Shown here in pieces: positions 31,028 through 37,265 of a stretch of DNA of 37,265 nucleotides (positions are counted from its first letter, which is position 1; every line of letters begins with the position of its first letter). A program made the translations under genes and the position numbers. Location of the stretch: assembly GCA_045637525.1 (NCBI GenBank), contig JAZTZP010000021.1:1-37265 (forward strand), read 5' to 3'. Source of the DNA: JAZTZP01 sp045637525 (GTDB taxonomy: Bacteria; Bacillota; Clostridia; UBA1381). The notes under the pieces are model-generated. The model saw only the letters and a list, made by a program, of their open reading frames with translations, searched no databases and was not told where the DNA came from.

Positions 31028-31864
31028 ATGAAATTAAAAAAGATTTTAGCTTTGGTGCTTGCATGTGCATCTGTTGCTGCATTTACTGCTTGCGGTGAGA
31101 AGAAGTCAGCAGACAATACAGCTGTTAATGAGGCTGAGACAAAGACTGAGACAAAGGTAATTGCTTCTGCGGATGATTTACCGGGAGCAAAAATCGGCGT
31201 TCAGCAGGGAACAACAGGAGATATTTATGCTTCTGATTATGAGGAAGAGGGCTCTGTAATTGAGCGTTATCCTAAAGGTGCAGACGCTATTATTGCTCTT
31301 AAGAGCGGAAAGATTGACTGCGTTATCATCGACTCAGAGCCGGCTAAGGCTTTTGTTGAGAAAAATGATGACCTTAAAATCTTAGAAGAGCCTTTTGAGG
31401 TTGAGGAATATGCAATCTGCGTTGCAAAGGAAAACAAAGAGCTTACCCAAAACATAAACGAAGCTCTTGCAAAGCTTAAAGAAGACGGAACTCTTGATAA
31501 TATCGTTAAGAACTACATCGGCGATGATACAAAGGGTAAGACTCCTTATGAGTCACCGGAAGGCGTTGACCGTTCAAAGGGCAAGCTTATCATGGCTACA
31601 AATGCAGCTTTTGAGCCGTATGAGTTTATTGAGGATGGCAAGATTGTCGGAATTGACGCTGATATGATGCAGGCTGTATGTGATGAGCTCGGTATGGAGC
31701 TTGAGATAAGCGATATGGAATTTGATTCAATCATTACTGCTGTTCAGAGCGGTAAGGCTGATGTTGGTGTTGCCGGTATGACAGTTACAGAAGACAGATT
31801 AAAGAATATTGACTTTACCGAACCATATACAACAGCTACACAGGTTATCATTGTTCGCAAATAA
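31028..31864 (+). CDS. Amino acid ABC transporter substrate-binding lipoprotein, circularly permuted
   Basis: 278 residues. Lipoprotein signal ending FTAC (Cys22), then an acidic Thr/Glu linker to ~43. Residues 44-165 (ASADDLPGAKIGVQQGTTGD ... NINEALAKLKEDGTLDNIVK) correspond to what is normally the C-terminal half of an SBP_bac_3 protein. Residues 166-185 are a linker. Residues 186-278 (GKLIMATNAAFEPYEF ... MEFDSIITAVQSGKADVG ... TVTEDRLKNIDF ... QVIIVRK) are the normal N-terminal half. GlnH/HisJ proteins have the opposite order. Each segment occurs once and keeps its ligand residues (Asp102, and Arg257 of the T-x-x-x-R motif), so it should bind a polar amino acid. The new termini lie at the first inter-lobe crossover. 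Permease and ATPase follow. Confidence 0.9.
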   Translation: MKLKKILALVLACASVAAFTACGEKKSADNTAVNEAETKTETKVIASADDLPGAKIGVQQGTTGDIYASDYEEEGSVIERYPKGADAIIALKSGKIDCVIIDSEPAKAFVEKNDDLKILEEPFEVEEYAICVAKENKELTQNINEALAKLKEDGTLDNIVKNYIGDDTKGKTPYESPEGVDRSKGKLIMATNAAFEPYEFIEDGKIVGIDADMMQAVCDELGMELEISDMEFDSIITAVQSGKADVGVAGMTVTEDRLKNIDFTEPYTTATQVIIVRK

Positions 31865-31888
31865 TTAAACAGGCGGAACAGAGCTTTG

Positions 31889-31948
31889 CGGGACTGCCGC
31901 ATTAAGGAGAGTTTAGTGATTCCTTAATGTTAAGCAGTCCCGTTTTTT
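31889..31948 (+). terminator. Intra-operon terminator/attenuator after the binding-protein gene
   Basis: CGGGACTGC (31889-31897) pairs with GCAGTCCCG (31934-31942), with a nested CATTAAGGA/TCCTTAATG stem, followed by TTTTTT. Partial termination here would give more binding protein than permease, as is usual in ABC importers. Confidence 0.85.
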
Positions 31949-31966
31949 CAGACGGGAGGAAAAAGA

Positions 31967-32683
31967 GTGAATACGTTTATAGAAAAATTTCAGCAGAATT
32001 TTATAGACGAAAACAGATGGAAGCTTATTTTAGAAGGCTTGCAAAATACCCTGGTAGTAACTTTTTTTGCGGTTTTAATCGGAATAATACTTGGATTTGT
32101 GATAGCTATAATACGTTCAAGTGCTGATATTATCGAGAGACCGAGAAAAATTACCCTCGGATATATTGTTTTAAAAGCTGTTGATCTGATTTGCCGGTTG
32201 TATCTTACGGTCATTCGCGGTACACCTGTATTAATACAGATAATGATTATGTATTATATAATATTTGCATCGTCAAATAACAAGGTTTTGGTCGCTATTT
32301 TAGCGTTTGGGTTTAATTCTGCGGCATACGTTGCAGAAATAATCCGTTCGGGAATTATGTCTATTGACCGGGGACAGTTTGAGGCCGGCAGAAGTCTTGG
32401 ATTTGGGTATGTTTCCACTATGGTATTTATTATAATTCCTCAGGCATTCAAAAATACTTTGCCGGCACTGGCGAATGAGTTTATAGTTCTTTTAAAAGAG
32501 ACTTCTGTATCGGCATATATCGGACTTGCTGATATTACGTATGCGGCAAATCAGATACGAAGTCGTACATATGAAGCGTTTTTTCCACTTATGGCGGCGG
32601 CGTTTATATATCTTGTGCTTGTAATAATTCTTTCGGCAGGGGTAAAGAGACTTGAGAGGAGGCTGAGAAACAGTGACCACTGA
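31967..32683 (+). CDS. Polar amino acid ABC transporter permease (HisM/GlnP family)
   Basis: 238 residues with about five membrane segments. LEGLQNTLVVTFFAVLIGII and RGTPVLIQIMIMYYI are the family's N-terminal signatures; the ATPase-contact EAA loop is EAGRSLGFGYVSTMVFIIIP; then LPALANEFIVLLKETSVSAY. GTG start 7 bases after GGGAGG (31954-31959). It overlaps the ATPase gene by 11 bp. Works with the permuted binding protein upstream; probably a homodimer, since no second permease is present. Confidence 0.95.
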   Translation: MNTFIEKFQQNFIDENRWKLILEGLQNTLVVTFFAVLIGIILGFVIAIIRSSADIIERPRKITLGYIVLKAVDLICRLYLTVIRGTPVLIQIMIMYYIIFASSNNKVLVAILAFGFNSAAYVAEIIRSGIMSIDRGQFEAGRSLGFGYVSTMVFIIIPQAFKNTLPALANEFIVLLKETSVSAYIGLADITYAANQIRSRTYEAFFPLMAAAFIYLVLVIILSAGVKRLERRLRNSDH

Positions 32684-33416
32684 TAATGTTATTATTGAAA
32701 CTAAAGGTCTTACAAAGACTTTTAAGGGTGTTATACATGCTCTTGATAATGTAGATACCAAAATACAGCGCGGTGAGGTTGTTGTTGTAATCGGGCCTTC
32801 GGGTTCGGGTAAGTCTACCTATCTCCGTTCGCTTAATCTGCTTGAGACTCCAACGGGCGGAAGCATTTATTTTGCCGGAAAAGATGTTACCGATTCAAAG
32901 GCTAACGTGAATTTATACAGAAGAAAAGTAGGAATGGTTTTTCAGCATTTTAACCTTTTTCCGCATATGACAATACTTAAAAATATGACTATAGCGCCTA
33001 TGAAGCTCCTTAAAATGAGTAAGGAAGAGGCTGAAGAACAGGCTGTAAAGCTTCTTAAAAAGGTGGGGCTTGCGGATCGTGCTAATGCTTATCCGTCACA
33101 GCTTTCGGGTGGACAGAAGCAAAGAATTGCCATCGTGAGGGCTTTGTGTATGAAGCCTGAGGTTATGCTTTTTGATGAGCCTACATCGGCTCTTGATCCG
33201 GAAATGGTCGGCGAGGTTTTGGAGGTTATGAAAACACTCGCGGCTGACGGAATGACGATGATCGTTGTTACTCATGAAATGGGATTTGCCAAAGAGGTTG
33301 CCAACCGTGTTCTCTTTATGGACGAGGGGAAAGTCATTGAGGAAGGAACACCGGCTGATATATTTGAAAATCCGAAGACGGAAAGGACAAAAGCTTTCCT
33401 GAAAAAGATTTTATAA
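32673..33416 (+). CDS. Polar amino acid ABC transporter ATP-binding protein (GlnQ family)
   Basis: 247 residues. Walker A GPSGSGKST, Q-loop VFQHFNLFPHMTILKN, signature LSGGQKQR, Walker B VMLFDEPTSALD, and switch His in IVVTHEMGFA; ends GTPADIFENPKTERTKAFLKKIL, typical of the GlnQ/HisP group. GTG start overlapping the permease end, with GAGGAGG 12 bases upstream. Energises uptake of the amino acid bound by the permuted binding protein. Confidence 0.96.
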   Translation: MTTDNVIIETKGLTKTFKGVIHALDNVDTKIQRGEVVVVIGPSGSGKSTYLRSLNLLETPTGGSIYFAGKDVTDSKANVNLYRRKVGMVFQHFNLFPHMTILKNMTIAPMKLLKMSKEEAEEQAVKLLKKVGLADRANAYPSQLSGGQKQRIAIVRALCMKPEVMLFDEPTSALDPEMVGEVLEVMKTLAADGMTMIVVTHEMGFAKEVANRVLFMDEGKVIEEGTPADIFENPKTERTKAFLKKIL

Positions 33417-33452
33417 GGGTTATACTGCCGAACAGGCAGACAGGAGTGGTTT

Positions 33453-34856
33453 ATGATAAAAAAATATATGGATAGTGCAATGCGTACTGTAACAGGCGTA
33501 TTGTATATTATTTGTGTATGCACGGCGGTATATGGGAACTTAAATCTCCGGCAATGTGTCGGGGATAAGATGATTGTTTTATGTATCTCGGCTGTGATTG
33601 CGGCCGGGATTGTTTTTTTATGCCGTAGTATGAAAAGACTTGCTATCATGCAGGGAAGGTATTTTCCGGTGGCTGCATGGGGAGCATTTTTAACAGCGTT
33701 TTTATTAAGGCTCGTGATGCTTTTTTTGTGGAACACAGAGCCGGTGAGTGATTTTGGGAAAACGTTTGATATTGCATACGATATGTGTGGGGTAAGTTTT
33801 TCAGATATTCCTTCATATTTAAAAGAGACGGCACCTTTTTATTATTATGAATGGCCGATGCATATTCCTTTTATATTGTTTGAGTATTTTATACTGAAAG
33901 TTTTCGGCGGCGGTGTTTTCGGTATTCAGGTTGCATCGGCGTTTTTCGGTGCGGCAAGCTGTTTTGTGCTGTGCTTTGTCGGGAAAGGCTTGTATGATGC
34001 CGGATGCGGACTTGTTGCAGGGTTTTTATACGCTTTTTTGCCGGTTTCGGTGCTTTTTACAGGCGTATTATCAAATCAGCATATTGCAACTTTCTTTTTT
34101 CTTTCGGCATTATATTTTATAGTTTGCAGGCCGGCAAAAAAACGATATATAAATCTTTTACTTGCCGGCATATGCGTTGCTGTTTCGCATTTAATGCGAC
34201 CGGAAATGCAGGTTATGGCGGTGGCTTATGTATGTTTTGAGATTTACAGGGTTATAAGATGTAAATCTGTCGGAAAAAAAGAGATTACCGGTTTTATTAT
34301 AAATGTATTTGTGCCGGTAGTTATTTCGTTAGGCATTGTTGCGGGGGTGAGTTTTGTTATTACAAGCTCCGGGATTGCCGGAAAATCTGTTATGACCGGT
34401 AATCTTAAATATAAGATTGCGACAGGACTTAACAGGGAAAGCGGCGGGCAGTGGAATGAAGCCGATATGAAAGAAGTGAATAACGAAAAACTGCTTGAAC
34501 AATATATAAAAGAACGTGCTGTGCTGCCGGGACTGGCGGGTTTTATGATGGAAAAACTGTCCCGGCAGTACGGAACATACAGTTATTTATGGTGTGCGCC
34601 AAAAGACGGCACACACGGGAAAAAATTATATCGGGAGATTACCAATATTGCGATGCTTGCTGTATTTATATTGATATTATACGGGGCTTTAAAGCGTTTT
34701 TTCAAAATCAGCCCGGGGGAAGTGTTTTTGATGATTATTACGATAGGTTATTTTTTAACCTTTGCGATTATTGAAATTCAGGACAGATATAATTATTTTA
34801 TGATACCGGTTTTTATACTTATGGCATGTATAGGCTTAGTCGGAAATGATAAATAA
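33453..34856 (+). CDS. Membrane glycosyltransferase, GT-C fold (GT39/ArnT-like)
   Basis: 467 residues, with roughly ten to twelve membrane segments. The first long extracytoplasmic loop has EPVSDFGKTFDIAYDM, in the position of the catalytic acidic residue of GT-C enzymes, followed by APFYYYEWPMHIPF; SVLFTGVLSNQHIATFFFLS is typical of the dolichyl-phosphate-mannose-type family, and RYNYFMIPVFILMACIGL ends the protein. Expected role: transfer of a sugar from a polyprenyl-phosphate donor to a surface polymer, lipid or protein. Acceptor unknown. It begins 36 bp after the ABC ATPase behind CAGGAG and may share its transcript, though functionally unrelated. Confidence 0.82.
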   Translation: MIKKYMDSAMRTVTGVLYIICVCTAVYGNLNLRQCVGDKMIVLCISAVIAAGIVFLCRSMKRLAIMQGRYFPVAAWGAFLTAFLLRLVMLFLWNTEPVSDFGKTFDIAYDMCGVSFSDIPSYLKETAPFYYYEWPMHIPFILFEYFILKVFGGGVFGIQVASAFFGAASCFVLCFVGKGLYDAGCGLVAGFLYAFLPVSVLFTGVLSNQHIATFFFLSALYFIVCRPAKKRYINLLLAGICVAVSHLMRPEMQVMAVAYVCFEIYRVIRCKSVGKKEITGFIINVFVPVVISLGIVAGVSFVITSSGIAGKSVMTGNLKYKIATGLNRESGGQWNEADMKEVNNEKLLEQYIKERAVLPGLAGFMMEKLSRQYGTYSYLWCAPKDGTHGKKLYREITNIAMLAVFILILYGALKRFFKISPGEVFLMIITIGYFLTFAIIEIQDRYNYFMIPVFILMACIGLVGNDK

Positions 34857-34864
34857 CCAAAAAA

Positions 34865-34928
34865 GAACAGGTTTGTCAAGGGTGAGCGGAGTTCGTGCAT
34901 TTATCTTTGACGTGCCTGTTCCTTTTTT
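34865..34928. terminator. Bidirectional terminator between convergent genes
   Basis: GAACAGG (34865-34871) pairs with CCTGTTC (34915-34921); inside, GTCAA can pair with TTGAC. TTTTTT follows on the plus strand, and AAAAAA precedes the stem, giving a T-run on the minus strand. Confidence 0.75.
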
Positions 34929-34947
34929 GCTGTTCAATGTGAATTGT

Positions 34948-35295
34948 TTAATTGCTTTGTGAATTAAGTTTCTTTTGTTTGCTGTATCCAATGAAACCAA
35001 ATACCAAAATCGGTACGCCAAACATAGCATACAAAAGGAAGAACAGTGTTCCTGCTGAATACAAAATAGCAGCTACTAATGCAGCCCAGCTCTTTTTAGC
35101 AAGGAAACCAATCCAACCAAATATTGCTCCGATTAAAAACATAATCATATGAGGTGTTACTAATGCTGTTGCTATTGCAGCACCAACAACTTCTGCATTA
35201 TCAGTATTAAGTGTTCCACCACCGAAATATGTAATTAAATAGATAGTGTATAGTGTTGCAAGAGTGGTTGCAATAAATAATATTTTACTTCTCAT
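34948..35295 (-). CDS. Small membrane protein of unknown function
   Basis: 115 residues with about four hydrophobic segments: LFIATTLATLYTIYLITYF, VVGAAIATALVTPHMIMFLI, a third around GWIGFLAKKSWAALVAAILY, and LFFLLYAMFGVPILVFGFIG, with a short basic tail. I do not recognise a named family. It follows the DUF4352 lipoprotein gene by 32 bp on the same strand and is probably cotranscribed with it. ATG behind AAAGGAG. Confidence 0.75.
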   Translation of the reverse strand: MRSKILFIATTLATLYTIYLITYFGGGTLNTDNAEVVGAAIATALVTPHMIMFLIGAIFGWIGFLAKKSWAALVAAILYSAGTLFFLLYAMFGVPILVFGFIGYSKQKKLNSQSN

Positions 35296-35327
35296 AAATA
35301 AACTCCTTTCAATTTACCATGATATGT

Positions 35328-35861
35328 TTATTTGGCAAAAATAAATTTTGCTTTGCTGTCTGAAAGCCAGTCTGATTTGACCTCAAGTTCAAGCTGTTTC
35401 CATTCTTGCGGAACTTCTACAGCATACCATCCAACGAGTTTTTTGCCCGGTGATATTTCGCCATCAAGTGTACCATCACCGAATACAACATTGGCCGTAA
35501 AAGAATATTCGCATTTTATATCATCTGCGTATGCGTCAAACAGTAAAAGACTGCTTATGTTCTGCGGTTCTTCAGATATATTCTCAATTTCAAAATTTAC
35601 GCCAACAAAAACTTTTCCGTTTTCTGCGTTGAAATAATCCTTTCCTTTGGATTCTTCCAATTTTGTTGCTGTCACTTTTAAATTCTTAAATGTTGCAGTG
35701 TCATTTAAACCGAAATCCTTATCTTCTGCTTCTTGTGAAGCAACATCGGATGATGCGTTGCCGGTGTTTGACTCTTTTTGAGGCAAATCGTTGTTAATGC
35801 TGCACGCTGTAATTGATACGGCAATGCACAGTGCAAATAAAACAGTTAATAATTTTTTCAT
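35328..35861 (-). CDS. DUF4352-type lipoprotein
   Basis: 177 residues. Lipoprotein signal MKKLLTVLFALCIAVSITAC (Cys20), a Ser/Asn-rich linker, then an immunoglobulin-like beta domain from ~55: FKNLKVTATKLEES, KVFVGVNFEIENISEEPQNI, YSFTANVVFGDGTLDGEIS, PGKKLVGWYAVEVPQEWKQL, matching the DUF4352 (telokin-like) pattern. Such proteins lie on the outer face of the membrane; function unknown. I use ATG 35861 behind GAAAGGA because the signal peptide starts there; an in-frame TTG at 35921 follows a very strong AGGAGGGG but only four bases away, and would bury the signal peptide. Structured RNA-B lies immediately upstream on the same strand. Confidence 0.82.
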   Translation of the reverse strand: MKKLLTVLFALCIAVSITACSINNDLPQKESNTGNASSDVASQEAEDKDFGLNDTATFKNLKVTATKLEESKGKDYFNAENGKVFVGVNFEIENISEEPQNISSLLLFDAYADDIKCEYSFTANVVFGDGTLDGEISPGKKLVGWYAVEVPQEWKQLELEVKSDWLSDSKAKFIFAK

Positions 35862-35950
35862 TTTAAAAAATCCTTTCGTAAAATATTTTATTGCATTTTC
35901 TAATTTAAAAAACAAAATCAACGCCCCTCCTTTTAAACTTTTTGCAAATC

Positions 35951-35979
35951 AAAAAATGCGCCTACCGGAGTAGACGCAT
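35951..35979 (-). terminator. Terminator at the 3' end of RNA-B
   Basis: On the minus strand ATGCGTCTAC (35979-35970) pairs with GTAGGCGCAT (35965-35956), one G-U, loop TCCG, then TTTTTT. Confidence 0.88.
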
Positions 35980-36158
35980 AAAAAACGCAAACTCCGATAG
36001 TCGCCAAACTAACTTAAATAGAAGTAGGAATATTCCACAAGCCATTTAATGGAGTCTACATTTTTATCAAACTCAAAATAGCTTGTCAAAAAAAGAGTAT
36101 AATATTCCTATAAAACAAAAAAATACTCCTAAAATTTCATTTATTAAGTTAGCTTGGC
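35951..36158 (-). ncRNA. Structured RNA-B (candidate small RNA or riboswitch-like leader)
   Basis: About 208 nt on the minus strand. It starts at G36158, seven bases after a consensus -10. Closing stem GCCAAGCTAACTTAA (36158-36144) pairs with TTAAGTTAGTTTGGC (36017-36003), 15 pairs. Inside, the 10-mer AATATTCCTA (36034-36025 on the minus strand) can pair either with TAGGAATATT (36110-36101) or with TAGGAGTATT (36131-36122), and GAGTAT/ATACTC offers a local alternative, so mutually exclusive folds exist. ACAAGC/GCTTGT forms a further stem. The tail has ATCGGAG, then TTTGCGTTTTTT (ending 35980), then the terminator at 35951. The DUF4352 gene follows 89 nt later. Tail and layout match RNA-A. Confidence 0.6.
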
Positions 36159-36164
36159 ATAATC

Positions 36165-36193
36165 ATAATATCACATTTTTTTGCTATTGTCAA
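36165..36193 (-). promoter_or_regulatory. Sigma-A promoter of RNA-B
   Basis: On the minus strand: TTGACA (36193-36188), exactly 17 bp, TATTAT (36170-36165). Confidence 0.82.
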
Positions 36194-36240
36194 TACTTTT
36201 TCAAATTAATTTGTTGAAATATTGCTATTATCATTACTTA

Positions 36241-36287
36241 ACAACAAAGAAACGGCACAGGAAATCTATGCCGTTTCTTTGTTGTTT
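36241..36287. terminator. Long hairpin downstream of the UlaG-like gene
   Basis: AACAACAAAGAAACGGCA (36241-36258) pairs perfectly over 18 bp with 36270-36287. T-rich ends on either strand are modest (TTTTATT on plus; stem ends TTGTTGTT on minus). Probably the terminator of the UlaG-like gene. Confidence 0.7.
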
Positions 36288-36322
36288 TATTAAGGACACC
36301 CTTAACGGTTTCTTTTTTCTGA

Positions 36323-36997
36323 TTAAAGAACAATTTCTTTATAAATTTCAGGGATTACAATATTATCACCTTTCATATTATCGGGGTAAAGTTCATCAAA
36401 CATTCCCCAGTGTACGGGGACTACTGTTTTTGCATTCGTTTCTTTTGCAAAAATTTCAGCGTCTGTTATGTTCATGTTGTTTCCTACTCCGTTTACCGGG
36501 AGAAACAGAACATCTATATTTTTCGGAAGGTCGCAAAAGAGTTCCTTATTATACAGCGTGTCTCCTGTTATGTAATAAGTTTTATTTTTGTATTCGATGA
36601 TTATTCCTATTGCATAATCGTCTGAATGCTCCGCTTTTACGGCTGTGAATTTGAAATCTTTGTATGTCCAGACAGTACCTCTGTTAAACATAACATAATT
36701 ATTGTTTCCGCCGAATTTTCTGAGCTCATCCCATACGCTTTTCGGTGAAAGTACGAGAACCGGTTTTTCACAGTTCATATAAAAGGGAACTGTTTCCGGG
36801 TCGTTGTGGTCTAAGTGGTTGTGTGTACAGAGGAAAACATCGGGCTGAATTTTTAAGAAACGCTCTTCAACCGGTACCCTTCTGTAATTTGCCGGGTTTA
36901 CCTTTACTACGCTGTCAGAAAGATACGGGTCGGCAATTATAGTAGTGCCGTCTGCCTCAAACATAAGTCCTGCTTGTCCAAGCCATGTAATTTTCAT
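36323..36997 (-). CDS. UlaG-like metallo-beta-lactamase fold hydrolase
   Basis: 224 residues. N-terminus MKITWLGQAGLMFEADGTTI and metal motif CTHNHLDHNDPETVP (HxHxDH variant NHLDH), with further ligands in VKAEHSDDYAIG, YYITGDTLYN and VVPVHWGMFDEL. This is the UlaG / UPF0173-like branch, which includes L-ascorbate-6-phosphate lactonase; RVPVEERFLKIQPDVFL also fits UlaG-type proteins. No ascorbate PTS genes are adjacent, so substrate is open. ATG at 36997 with TTGGAGGATT eight bases upstream; a longer frame from 37012 overlaps that site. I see no strong promoter upstream. Confidence 0.87.
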   Translation of the reverse strand: MKITWLGQAGLMFEADGTTIIADPYLSDSVVKVNPANYRRVPVEERFLKIQPDVFLCTHNHLDHNDPETVPFYMNCEKPVLVLSPKSVWDELRKFGGNNNYVMFNRGTVWTYKDFKFTAVKAEHSDDYAIGIIIEYKNKTYYITGDTLYNKELFCDLPKNIDVLFLPVNGVGNNMNITDAEIFAKETNAKTVVPVHWGMFDELYPDNMKGDNIVIPEIYKEIVL

Positions 36998-37124
36998 AAA
37001 ATAATCCTCCAAAACTATTGATTTGTTTTTATTAATGTGGTAAAATGTATGTATGAATATATTTTACAGCAAAATTAAGAAAATTGATAGAGGAAATATT
37101 ATTTATTTTTATCGAAATATTAAT

Positions 37125-37140
37125 ATAAATTATAGTTTAG
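37125..37140 (-). repeat. 18-bp motif, partial copy
   Basis: ATAAATTATAGTTTAG on the plus strand, differing from the other copies at the last base. It precedes the terminal palindromic repeat by 40 bp, as the copy at 125 follows repeat copy 1 by about 55 bp. Confidence 0.6.
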
Positions 37141-37179
37141 CGGTGTGTTTACAGTCTGCGTTCGATACGCTTTGCTAAA

Positions 37180-37230
37180 GCCTCCCTTGCCTAAAGGGAG
37201 GTGGCACAGCGTAAGCTGTGACGGAGGGAT
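37180..37230 (-). repeat. Intergenic palindromic repeat, copy 2
   Basis: Inverted relative to 23-70. Read on the minus strand: ATCCCTCC, GTCACAGC-TTAC-GCTGTG(CC)AC hairpin, then CCTCCCTT-TAGGC-AAGGGAGGC. The flanking modules are identical to copy 1, while the first hairpin differs in sequence and length but is preserved as a hairpin. The window's last bases (ATCCCTCC, 37258-37265) may begin a further copy. Confidence 0.78.
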
Positions 37231-37265
37231 ATATAGTAAAAACATAGAAAAATTAATATCCCTCC

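Noticed and set aside
31028..31864. Binding protein as two fused truncated copies (tandem duplicate)
   Set aside because: Each conserved segment occurs only once and together they make one complete domain, so permutation explains it better than fusion of two proteins.
36181..36625. Plus-strand open frames near the UlaG-like gene
   Set aside because: Antisense shadows of the hydrolase and its terminator, with Cys/Phe-rich composition and no ribosome site.

Overview
The window reads as chromosomal DNA of a low-GC Firmicute of class Clostridia, probably a gut-type lineage; genus is not determinable by eye. The evidence is the gene order hprK-murB-rapZ-yvcK-whiA-dnaE-pfkA-pyk, the rpsU-yqeY pair, strong GGAGG ribosome sites with frequent GTG/TTG starts, consensus sigma-A promoters, and several families of intergenic palindromic repeats. 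I see no prophage, CRISPR array, rRNA or tRNA.

Layout. 1-3.0 kb: Na+/phosphate cotransporter with PhoU domain and an EamA exporter. 3.0-8.1 kb: an AraC-type regulator divergent from four sugar-modifying enzymes (two Gfo/Idh oxidoreductases, a ThuA-like protein, a TIM-barrel isomerase/epimerase); no transporter or glycosidase is included. 8.1-9.6 kb: no intact gene, but a decayed gene remnant, a ~780 bp fold-back element and a structured RNA (RNA-A) with its own promoter and terminators. 9.6-12.9 kb: an S-layer-homology surface protein and a DUF4143 ATPase whose promoter is overlaid by two matching palindromes. 12.9-17.9 kb (minus strand): ApbE flavin transferase, Gx-family membrane protein, NusG-domain-II protein, rlmH, walJ-like hydrolase, murA, rpmB. 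18.1-29.7 kb (plus strand): housekeeping genes for HPr kinase, cell wall, RNase adapter, YvcK, WhiA, DNA polymerase III and lower glycolysis; a MITE-like palindrome sits between yvcK and whiA. 29.7-30.0 kb: an array of about ten mini-hairpins separated by GCGATATG boxes. 30.0-33.4 kb: rpsU-yqeY, then a polar amino acid ABC transporter whose binding protein is circularly permuted. 33.5-37.3 kb: a GT-C glycosyltransferase, a small membrane protein, a DUF4352 lipoprotein preceded by a second structured RNA (RNA-B), an UlaG-like hydrolase and a terminal repeat.

The strongest unusual signals are: (1) the circularly permuted substrate-binding protein at 31028-31864; (2) two structured RNAs (9347-9529 plus, 35951-36158 minus) that share a layout (sigma-A promoter, +1 G opening a 15-18 bp closing stem, tail with ATCGGAG and TGCGTTTTT, second terminator) and each precede a gene for an exported protein; (3) the fold-back element and the hairpin array; (4) a paired-palindrome operator on the DUF4143 ATPase promoter. 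Start sites were moved inward from the longest frame where a ribosome site and family N-terminus agreed. All homology calls are from reading the sequence, not from database searches.
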